Assembly: GCA_902800715.1 (NCBI GenBank)
Contig: CADCFN010000002.1
Span: 248,001 to 312,000, forward strand
DNA length: 64,000 nt
DNA from: an uncultured Bacteroidales bacterium
GTDB taxonomy: Bacteria > Bacteroidota > Bacteroidia > Bacteroidales > Muribaculaceae
Direction of reading: 5' to 3'
Positions 8,162-15,967 of the stretch are shown one piece after another. The translations under genes were made by a program, and so were the position numbers. The notes under the pieces were generated by a model. That model was given only the letters and a program-made list of their open reading frames with translations, did no database searches and was not told where the DNA came from. Within the stretch, counting starts at the first letter, position 1, and every line of letters starts with the position of its first letter.

Positions 8162-10738
8162 ATGAAAAGAACATTATTATCAATATGGATGATGATGGTA
8201 GCCGTAGCATCAGGCTTTGGTGCCACTATCGATGAGTTAAGAACGCCTGATGTGAGCGGGCTCACAGTCAACGAGCAGGAAATGGAGGCATTAAGGTTCC
8301 TGTATGCCTACATGCCGCTTGCCGATGTGACCGACCACCCAACCGAATTCTATCTGGAGAATGTACGTGCCACTTTTGAAGCCCGTGCGCAGATGCCATG
8401 GGGTAAAAGTGTGCCTGAATTGCTCTTTAACCATTTCGTGCTGCCGTTGCGTGTCAACAACGAGGCACTGGATATGTCTCGCCCTGTCTTTTTCAAGGAA
8501 TTGAAGGAACGGGTACAAGGAATGAGTATGGAAGAGGCAATACTTGAGGTCAATCACTGGTGCCACGAACACGTAACCTATCAGCCTAGCGACTCACGCA
8601 CGCTGTCACCGCTGGCATGCATGAGTACCGCTATCGGGCGTTGTGGCGAGGAATCGACATTTACCGTTGCTGCATTACGTTCCATCGGTATTCCTGCCCG
8701 ACAGGTTTATACCCCGCGTTGGGCACACACCGACGATAACCACGCCTGGGTAGAAGCTTGGGCCGATGGCAAATGGCACTTTATGGGCGCTTGTGAGCCC
8801 GAAGCGGTGCTTGACTTGGGCTGGTTCAATGCCCCTGCATCGCGTGCCCTGCTGATGCACACCCGCGCCTTTGGCGACTATAAGGGTCCTGAGGAAGTGA
8901 TGTCACGCACCCGCAACTTTACTGAAATCAACCTTATCGGCAACTACGCTGCTACAGCATCCATCCAGGTTCAAGTGCTTGACAAAGGCGGCGCTCCTGT
9001 TAGAGGAGCAAGAGTAGAATTCCGTATTTATAACTATGGAGAATTCTATCCTGCTGCCACCAAATATACTGACAACAAGGGAAATGCCTCGCTCACAGCT
9101 GGCAAGGGCGATATGCTCGTATGGGCGAGCAAGGACGGCTGGTACGGCTATCGCAAAGTGTCTTTCGGCAAAGAGGGGAAAGTGGATATCACGCTCACTC
9201 GAAGCAACAGTACAAAGAGTGGACCCATCTATGAAACCTTTGACATCACACCGCCTGTTGAGAAAGCCGTTATGCCACGAGTCAGCCCCGAAATGGCTGC
9301 TGCCAATAAAATGCGTTTCTCACGTGAGGACTCCATCCGCAAAGCCTACATGGCTGCGGCATTTATTACGCCTGAAGAAGCCCAGAAACTTTGTCCCGAC
9401 ATTGCCGAGTATCTCGTTAAAGCCCGCAGCAACTGGAAAACCATTCACCAGTTTGTAACCAGCCATGCCGATCATCAAGAGAGGGCCATCGGTATTCTCA
9501 AGGGCCTGAATGACAAGGATATGCGCGACGTTACTATGGCCATTCTTGAAGATGCCTTCAATGCACGCAGCAATCAATTGGGTCAACGTGTAGAATATGA
9601 GATGATTACATCGCCATTCAAAATGTCATTGCAAGATGCATTTGATTCTGAAACCACTGCACAATTCAAGGCCGATGTGAACAAACTGGTGGCATGGGTA
9701 CATGACAATATAGCCCTACATCCCGAAGAGAATGCCCTCCATATAGCCCAAACGCCTATGGGTGTGTGGCGCTCACGCGTTGCTGATAAGCGTGGACGAG
9801 ATATATTCTTTGTCGATTTGGCACGTTCTATCGATATCGATGCACGCATGGATCCCGTCACAGGCAAAGTGCAATACCGCACCGACAGCCTTTGGCAAGA
9901 TGTTGATTTTGAAGCCGTCGAGCAGCAGAATGCCGAGTCCGGTACACTCAAACTGCGCTATACCCCCACCCCAGCCCTTGATGACCCCAAGTATTACAAC
10001 CACTTCTCGATTTCCCGCATCTTGGATGACGGAACAACACAACTGCTGAATTATGACGAAGGTGATTCAGGATTGGAAGACGGCTCATCGTGGAGTAATA
10101 CATTCAAGAATGGTACTTCCCTCGACGCCGGTACTTATATGCTGACCAGTGGCACCCGTGCAGCAAGCGGCAAGGTGCTGGTTGCCAACCGCATTTTCAC
10201 TGTTAAGCCGGGCGAAACGACTACAATCAACTTGACCATGCGCCAGAGCGATGATATTGTTGCCGTTATCGGTAATTTTGATTCAGAATCCAAATTCCAA
10301 TTACTTGATAATGAATTAAAACCTGTTAATGCTGACCCTGTTAGCATTCTGTCGCAAACGGGACGCGGATACTTTATCGTGGGTGTGTTGGGTGTTGGCC
10401 AAGAGCCCACTAACCATGCCATGCGTGACATTGCCAAGATGAGCACTGAACTCGACAAGTGGGGACGACCGATGGTAATGCTGTTTGAAGACGAGACCGA
10501 GGCCCAGAAATATCGTCATGAGAACTATGGCAAACTGCCACAGAACATCATCTACGGCATCGACCGCGATGGTAGCATCCGACGTCAGATTGCACAACAG
10601 ATGAAGCTGCAAAACGAGACACAGTTGCCAATCTTCATCCTTGCTGATACTTTCAACCGTGTGCTGTTCTGCTCCCAGGGTTATACCATTGGACTTGGCG
10701 AACAATTCACCAAGGTTATTAATAATTTGGATAAGTGA
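8162..10738 (+). CDS. Secreted transglutaminase-like domain protein
   Basis: 858 residues with a signal peptide (MKRTLLSIWMMMVAVASGFG). The transglutaminase-like core lies around residues 120-225: a putative catalytic Cys in GRCGEES (about 161) and His in DDNHAW (about 194). The place of the usual third-residue Asp reads WHFMGACEPE, so an acidic residue is present but shifted; this may be family-specific. A carboxypeptidase-regulatory-like beta domain follows (about 265-345), then a helical region, another beta-sandwich segment, and a thioredoxin-fold-like C-terminus (GYFIVGVLGVG...PIFILADTFNRVLF) without a CxxC. Likely periplasmic or surface; peptidase, amidase or crosslinker cannot be told apart. 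Its stop overlaps the hydE start (TGATG). Confidence 0.8.
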   Translation: MKRTLLSIWMMMVAVASGFGATIDELRTPDVSGLTVNEQEMEALRFLYAYMPLADVTDHPTEFYLENVRATFEARAQMPWGKSVPELLFNHFVLPLRVNNEALDMSRPVFFKELKERVQGMSMEEAILEVNHWCHEHVTYQPSDSRTLSPLACMSTAIGRCGEESTFTVAALRSIGIPARQVYTPRWAHTDDNHAWVEAWADGKWHFMGACEPEAVLDLGWFNAPASRALLMHTRAFGDYKGPEEVMSRTRNFTEINLIGNYAATASIQVQVLDKGGAPVRGARVEFRIYNYGEFYPAATKYTDNKGNASLTAGKGDMLVWASKDGWYGYRKVSFGKEGKVDITLTRSNSTKSGPIYETFDITPPVEKAVMPRVSPEMAAANKMRFSREDSIRKAYMAAAFITPEEAQKLCPDIAEYLVKARSNWKTIHQFVTSHADHQERAIGILKGLNDKDMRDVTMAILEDAFNARSNQLGQRVEYEMITSPFKMSLQDAFDSETTAQFKADVNKLVAWVHDNIALHPEENALHIAQTPMGVWRSRVADKRGRDIFFVDLARSIDIDARMDPVTGKVQYRTDSLWQDVDFEAVEQQNAESGTLKLRYTPTPALDDPKYYNHFSISRILDDGTTQLLNYDEGDSGLEDGSSWSNTFKNGTSLDAGTYMLTSGTRAASGKVLVANRIFTVKPGETTTINLTMRQSDDIVAVIGNFDSESKFQLLDNELKPVNADPVSILSQTGRGYFIVGVLGVGQEPTNHAMRDIAKMSTELDKWGRPMVMLFEDETEAQKYRHENYGKLPQNIIYGIDRDGSIRRQIAQQMKLQNETQLPIFILADTFNRVLFCSQGYTIGLGEQFTKVINNLDK

Positions 10739-11781
10739 TGAAACGACTGATAGACCAGCTGAGGGACAATCATCAATTGAGCCCCGATGGGTATTGGACA
10801 TTGCTCACCATGCATCATCCTGATGATGTGGAGTATCTCATGCTGCAGGCACGTGAGGTAGCCCAACGGCAGTTCGGCAAAAGCATCTACCTGCGTGGTC
10901 TGATTGAACTCACCAATGTGTGCCGCAACGATTGCCTCTATTGTGGCATCAGGCGTGGCAACACTCATGTCACTCGATACACACTCACCCGTGAACAAGT
11001 GATTGAGAGCTGTGCACAGGGTTATAGAATCGGTTTCCGTACCTTTGTACTGCAAGGTGGAGAATGGGGTGAGGAGCGCTCAGCATGGATTGCTGAAATC
11101 ATAACCGAAATCAGGCAGCGTTGGCCCGACTGTGCCATCACGCTGTCTCTCGGAGAACATCCACGAGATACTTATGCCCTGTGGCGCAATGCCGGAGCTG
11201 ACCGCTACCTGTTGCGACACGAGACACACAACGAACGTCATTACAGCCTTTTGCATCCCCAAGGCATGACCATCAGACATCGACTCCAATGCCTGGATTG
11301 GCTCAAGGAACTGGATTATCAGGTGGGGACCGGCATCATGGTTGGGTCTCCATTCCAAAGCTTGAAAAGCCTTGTTGAGGACATCCAATACCTCATTGAG
11401 TTCAAACCCCACATGATTGGAATCGGACCTTTTATTCCGCAGCATGACACTCCTTTTGCCCGATTCCCGGCTGGCTCTGTCGAAATGACAGCAAGACTAT
11501 ATGCCATCCTGCGGCTGGCCTTGCCACATGCTTTGATACCCAGCACCACAGCAATGGCAACATTATCGCCTACGGGAAGATTGCATGGCATCCTTGCCGG
11601 CGCCAACGTAGTGATGCCCAACCTGTCACCTGTCGACAATCGAGAGAAATATGCACTCTATGACAACAAGGCTGCGCTTGGTGCCGAGTCGGCCCAAGGC
11701 GTACAGTTGTTGTCCGATGAATTAGCGACAATTGGCTACAAGATTGACTGGTCTCGTGGTGACCACCCTGATAAAAACTGA
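10738..11781 (+). CDS. hydE: [FeFe]-hydrogenase H-cluster radical SAM maturase HydE
   Basis: 347 residues. Radical SAM CX3CX2C motif in NVCRNDCLYCGIRRGN near residue 62, and the C-terminal segment GILAGANVVMPNLSPVDNR typical of HydE. Length fits (about 350). HydE works on a cysteine-iron precursor in building the diiron subcluster of [FeFe]-hydrogenase. The ATG at 10738 overlaps the preceding stop by 1 nt (TGATG); a GTG at 10735 is the alternative start. No hydA, hydF or hydG is in the window, so the pathway must be completed elsewhere or this is an orphan paralogue. The link to a secreted transglutaminase-like gene is unexplained. Confidence 0.85.
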   Translation: MKRLIDQLRDNHQLSPDGYWTLLTMHHPDDVEYLMLQAREVAQRQFGKSIYLRGLIELTNVCRNDCLYCGIRRGNTHVTRYTLTREQVIESCAQGYRIGFRTFVLQGGEWGEERSAWIAEIITEIRQRWPDCAITLSLGEHPRDTYALWRNAGADRYLLRHETHNERHYSLLHPQGMTIRHRLQCLDWLKELDYQVGTGIMVGSPFQSLKSLVEDIQYLIEFKPHMIGIGPFIPQHDTPFARFPAGSVEMTARLYAILRLALPHALIPSTTAMATLSPTGRLHGILAGANVVMPNLSPVDNREKYALYDNKAALGAESAQGVQLLSDELATIGYKIDWSRGDHPDKN

Positions 11782-11840
11782 GGCTGAACAATCTGATATT
11801 TCTGAGGGAACTCAGATTATTCAGACTGTTCAGCCGTTTT
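11782..11840. terminator. Bidirectional terminator between hydE and trxA
   Basis: GGCTGAACA (11782-11790) pairs with TGTTCAGCC (11827-11835), with further inner pairing TCTGA/TCAGA, followed by a short T-run (GTTTTTG). Lies between convergent genes, so it can serve both. Confidence 0.7.
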
Positions 11841-11858
11841 TGTGTTTCGTTGTTATTT

Positions 11859-12176
11859 TTACAACAGGGCGTCGATTTTTGATGTGAGGAGATCGTTGGT
11901 AATGGTGCCAACATGCTTGTCCACCATATTGCCAGACTTGTCGAAGAACAATAGTGTGGGAATATTGCGGATTCCATATTCTACACTGAGTTCATCACCC
12001 TCATCCACATTGTACTTGCCGATGACGGCACGATCCTCATAGGTGGCAGCCAGTTCCTCGATAATGGGAGCGATGCTGCGGCAGGGACCACACCAGGGAG
12101 CCCAGAAGTCAATCACCACGGGCTTACCCGATTCCAATAATTCCTTGTAATTAGTGTCGTTAATTTCTCTTGCCAT
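11859..12176 (-). CDS. trxA: Thioredoxin
   Basis: 105 residues, a single thioredoxin fold with the WCGPC active site near residue 30 and the cis-Pro loop (IRNIPTLLFF) near residue 75. No signal peptide, so it is the cytoplasmic general disulfide reductant, fed by thioredoxin reductase. Its own promoter (-7 TAAATTTG) lies between dnaE and trxA, so it need not be cotranscribed with dnaE. Confidence 0.95.
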   Translation of the reverse strand: MAREINDTNYKELLESGKPVVIDFWAPWCGPCRSIAPIIEELAATYEDRAVIGKYNVDEGDELSVEYGIRNIPTLLFFDKSGNMVDKHVGTITNDLLTSKIDALL

Positions 12177-12227
12177 TGCTTAAGATGATTTTGGTTAATA
12201 ATTTGAATATTCTTAATTGATTGTTAG

Positions 12228-12235
12228 CAAATTTA
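12228..12235 (-). promoter_or_regulatory. trxA -7 promoter element
   Basis: Reverse strand reads TAAATTTG, exact TAnnTTTG, about 52 nt upstream of the trxA ATG and downstream of the dnaE stop. Confidence 0.5.
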
Positions 12236-12253
12236 GTGCCAAACCGCATTCTG

Positions 12254-15200
12254 TCATACGCGGGCATTGACCTTGTATTGAATTCCTGCCTCGCGCAAGG
12301 AATCCATAAGCCGCTTGTTCAGTGAAATCAGCCGCTTGGACCTCAACATGACACGGTTACCGTTAATCTGGTCTTTCATGTTGAAGTAGAGTTCACATCG
12401 GTTGTCACCCTCGACATCCAAGTACTGCTTCAAGAAGTCAACATTGTTCAAATCGCTATCGCTGAGGGCGATAACCAGATTATGTACCATCTTGCCCTTA
12501 AGGTTTTCCAGCAAGTCGATGGAATGTACATTGAAGCGCACCACGTCGCCATATCCTTTCTCGTAGGCACCACGCACAACAATCGCCAAGCCGGCAACAC
12601 CATAGTTGCGGTAGTCCACGAATTTGTTGCCAAACAACATGAATTCAAACGAGCCAGTGTAGTCTTCAATCTTGAGTATACCGAATTGGTTGCCTTTCTT
12701 GCCCGTCCTTTCCTGGAAATCCACGACCAGGCCTGCCATGGTGAGTTCCCGGTCAATTTGTCCGACATGTTTTTTCACATCGGCAAGCGGCGTGTCACAA
12801 CCATAGGTAACCTCCATGTAATACGGGTCGAGCGGATGCGCTGACAGGTACATACCCACCAGTTCACGTTCACGGTTCAGGCGTTCGAGTTGTGACCACG
12901 GCTCAGCCTTGGGAATGTCAGGTGTCGCCACTTCGATAGCGCCGAAAGCGCCAAAGAGTGAATTTTGCATTTCCTGTTGGCTAATCTGATAGCGCTGTCC
13001 GAACTTCATGAGAATATCACTGAAAACTTCTCCTCGCGGGTTGGTTTCAAAGAAATCTTCACGCTTGATTTCCTTGAAATCATCGAATGCTCCCGCCAGA
13101 GCCATCGATTCCAGTGCCTTGCGGTTGCAGGCTCCTTGATTAATGCGTTGTACAAAGTCGAAGATGTCCTTGTAGGTGCCATTCTTATTCCTCTCCTCGA
13201 CAATGGCATCCACGCAGCTGACGCCCACGCCCTTGATGCCGGCAAGGCCGAAACGGATACGGCCGTCCTTGGTGGCGCTGAAGTTCTTGTAACTCTCGTT
13301 GATGTTGGGTCCCAGCACTTCAATACCCATCGAGCGGCATTCATCCATGTACTTGGACAAGGTGGTGATGTCGTTGAGGTTGCTGCTCAACACGGCAGCC
13401 ATGTACTCACTGGGATAGTTCGCCTTGAGATAGGCGGTCTGGTAAGCCACCCAGCTGTAGCAAGTGGCGTGTGATTTGTTAAAAGCATAGGAGGCAAACT
13501 TTTTCCAGTCTTCCCATATCTTATTGAGCACCTTCTTGTCATGTCCGTTCTTCTCGCCACCCTCATAGAACAGGGCTTCCAGCTGGTTCATTTTGTCAAT
13601 CTGCTTCTTACCCATGGCCTTACGCAAGGTGTCGCTTTGGCCTCGGGTAAAGCCTGCCAGTTGGCGCGAGAGCAGCATGACCTGCTCCTGATAGACAGTA
13701 ATTCCGTAAGTCTCCTTGAGGTACTGTTCCATGCAGGGGATGTCATATTCGATGGGTTCCCTGCCGTGCTTGCGGTTGATGAACTGCGGGATATATTCCA
13801 TGGGACCCGGACGATACAGGGCATTCATCGCAATCAGGTCCTCAAAGCAGGTGGGATGCAGTTCAATGAGGTACTTCTGCATTCCAGCCGACTCAAACTG
13901 GAATGTAGCCGATGTTTGGCCCTTGCAGTACAGCTCGTAGGTCTTGGGGTCGTCAATCGGGATTTTCTCGATATCGATGTCAATACCGTGGTTGAGCTTG
14001 ATATTGGCAAGCGCCTCCTTGATAATGGAGAGGTTTTTCAGTCCCAGGAAGTCCATCTTGATAAGGCCCGTGTCCTCGATGACACCGCCTTCATATTGGG
14101 TGACGATGATTCTTTCGCCATCGCTGTCGGTAGCCGTGCTCACCGGAACCCAGTCGGTGATGTCGTCACGGCCGATAATCACGCCACAAGCGTGGACGCC
14201 TGTGCTGCGCACACTACCCTCGAGCTTCTCAGCAAAGCGGATAGTCTCTCCCACTCGGGGGTCCTCGTTGTCCAGCTCGGCGCGGAAACTGTCGAAACAT
14301 GCCAGGCAGTTCTTGACAGTGATTTTGGGCTTCTTGCCGTTCTTGTCCTCGGGCATCTCGTTGGGCGTGGACGGGATGAACTTGGCGAGGCGGTTGCTCT
14401 CATCGAGTGGCAGGTCCTCGACGCGTGCCACGTCTTTGATGGCGCTCTTCGCGGCCATCGTGCCGTAGGTGACGATATGAGCCACCTTCTCGGCACCGTA
14501 TTTCTCTGTTACATAGTTGAGCACTGCAGCGCGCCCATCGTCGTCAAAGTCGGTATCGATATCGGGCAGCGAGATGCGGTCGGGATTCAGGAAGCGCTCA
14601 AAAAGCAAATCATACTTCATGGGGTCTATCTTGGTGATGCCCAAACAATAAGCCACTGCCGAGCCTGCTGCCGAGCCGCGACCCGGCCCCACGGTGCAGC
14701 CCAGTTTGGGCGCCATCCTGATGTAATCCTGCACAATTAGGAAGTATCCCGGGAATCCCATGTTCTTGATGGTTTCCAGCTCGAAGTCGATGCGCTCGCG
14801 GTGCTCCTCATCCAGGTCGGGCCAGCGCTCCTTGGCGCCCTCATAGACCAGATGACGCAGATAGTCATCCTCGTTATCAAAGCCTTCGGGCAAGGGGAAA
14901 TCGGGCAGGATGGGCGGATGATTAATGCTATAGATTTCAATCTTGTCAAGAATCTCGTTGGTGTTCTGCAGCGCCTCGGGCACGTCGGCAAACACCTCGT
15001 TCATCTCCGCCTGAGTTTTGAACCATTCCTGCTTGCTGTAGAGCATCACGTTCTCGTCGGTGAGTTTCTTGCCCGTTGAGAGGCAAATCAGACGCTCATG
15101 GGCATCGGCATCCTCCTCGTTGACAAAGTGGGAGTCGTTGGTGCAGATGAGCTTGACGTCCAGTTCTCGGGCAAACTGAATCAGCGCATCGTTGACAAGG

Positions 15201-15802
15201 CATTGTTTCTCGTAAGTCTCATGATTGGCACGGGCAACGGTGGCTTTGTGGCGCTGCAGCTCCAGGTAATAGTCGTCACCGAATACGCTCTTGAACCACT
15301 TGATGGTTTCACGGGCCTGATTCATTTGGCCGCTCATGATGAGCTGGGGCACCTCGCCACCCAAGCAGGCCGAGCAGCAGATGATGCCCTCATGGTACTT
15401 CTCCAGCTCGCTGTGGTCGGTGCGCGGGTGGCTGTAGAAGCCCTCGGTCCAGGCGTGTGACACGATTTTAATCAGGTTCTTGTAACCCTGCAGGTTTTTC
15501 GCCAGCAGGATGAGGTGGCGACCGATGTCGTACTTGTCGAGGTGCTCGTGGCGGTCCTGTCTGGCGACATACACCTCGCAGCCAAAGATGGGCTTGAATT
15601 TCTCCTCATCTGCGCCGCGCTGCTTGTTGAGCTTGCCGACGTAGTCATGAAACTCCTTGATGCCGAACATGTTGCCATGATCAGTGATGGCCATGCCTCG
15701 CATGCCATCGGCAACGGCCTTGTCGACCAGCGCTTTGATGGGCGCCTGACCGTCAAGAATGGAATATTGTGAATGTACGTGCAGATGTACAAATGGTATC
15801 AT
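12254..15802 (-). CDS. dnaE: DNA polymerase III subunit alpha
   Basis: 1182 residues, the main replicative polymerase. Order: N-terminal PHP domain (HVHSQYSILDG at residues 7-17, ITDHGNMFG), the C-family polymerase core with the catalytic PDIDTDFDDDGR motif, a tandem helix-hairpin-helix region (RFGLAGIKGVGVSCVDAIVEE), and a C-terminal OB-fold (MAGLVVDFQERTGKKGNQFG). No inserted exonuclease domain, so it is DnaE and not PolC. The frame starts at ATG 15802 with the usual MIPFVHLHVHS opening. A TAATTTTA sequence about 60 nt upstream resembles a weak -7 box. Confidence 0.97.
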   Translation of the reverse strand: MIPFVHLHVHSQYSILDGQAPIKALVDKAVADGMRGMAITDHGNMFGIKEFHDYVGKLNKQRGADEEKFKPIFGCEVYVARQDRHEHLDKYDIGRHLILLAKNLQGYKNLIKIVSHAWTEGFYSHPRTDHSELEKYHEGIICCSACLGGEVPQLIMSGQMNQARETIKWFKSVFGDDYYLELQRHKATVARANHETYEKQCLVNDALIQFARELDVKLICTNDSHFVNEEDADAHERLICLSTGKKLTDENVMLYSKQEWFKTQAEMNEVFADVPEALQNTNEILDKIEIYSINHPPILPDFPLPEGFDNEDDYLRHLVYEGAKERWPDLDEEHRERIDFELETIKNMGFPGYFLIVQDYIRMAPKLGCTVGPGRGSAAGSAVAYCLGITKIDPMKYDLLFERFLNPDRISLPDIDTDFDDDGRAAVLNYVTEKYGAEKVAHIVTYGTMAAKSAIKDVARVEDLPLDESNRLAKFIPSTPNEMPEDKNGKKPKITVKNCLACFDSFRAELDNEDPRVGETIRFAEKLEGSVRSTGVHACGVIIGRDDITDWVPVSTATDSDGERIIVTQYEGGVIEDTGLIKMDFLGLKNLSIIKEALANIKLNHGIDIDIEKIPIDDPKTYELYCKGQTSATFQFESAGMQKYLIELHPTCFEDLIAMNALYRPGPMEYIPQFINRKHGREPIEYDIPCMEQYLKETYGITVYQEQVMLLSRQLAGFTRGQSDTLRKAMGKKQIDKMNQLEALFYEGGEKNGHDKKVLNKIWEDWKKFASYAFNKSHATCYSWVAYQTAYLKANYPSEYMAAVLSSNLNDITTLSKYMDECRSMGIEVLGPNINESYKNFSATKDGRIRFGLAGIKGVGVSCVDAIVEERNKNGTYKDIFDFVQRINQGACNRKALESMALAGAFDDFKEIKREDFFETNPRGEVFSDILMKFGQRYQISQQEMQNSLFGAFGAIEVATPDIPKAEPWSQLERLNRERELVGMYLSAHPLDPYYMEVTYGCDTPLADVKKHVGQIDRELTMAGLVVDFQERTGKKGNQFGILKIEDYTGSFEFMLFGNKFVDYRNYGVAGLAIVVRGAYEKGYGDVVRFNVHSIDLLENLKGKMVHNLVIALSDSDLNNVDFLKQYLDVEGDNRCELYFNMKDQINGNRVMLRSKRLISLNKRLMDSLREAGIQYKVNARV

Positions 15803-15810
15803 TGATGTCA

Positions 15811-15840
15811 GTTTAAAGTAAAAAGTTTAGAATTTAGAGT
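15811..15840 (-). repeat. Degenerate heptad tract upstream of dnaE
   Basis: GTTTAAAGT and GTTTAGAATTTAGAG resemble the TTTAGAG/TTTAGGG heptad part of the composite module found at 18.6, 19.2 and 22.5 kb, but the rest of the module is missing. Confidence 0.35.
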
Positions 15841-15967
15841 GGCGCATTTTTGCGGGATTGTAAAATTACACCAAATTTCCCATCCACAAAAAAAAAGTTA
15901 TTAACAATTTGTGGCTTCTTCTCGCGTAAACATCAGATATGGCACGTGATATGGCGATGCACGGTGA

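Noticed and set aside
13541..14740. Long open frame (399 codons) on the + strand opposite dnaE
   Set aside because: Lies entirely antisense to an intact dnaE; the composition reads as a complement of codon-biased coding sequence, with no motif or promoter. Similar long antisense frames occur opposite clpC (25475-26365), trkA (43610-44536) and ftsK (59892-60851).
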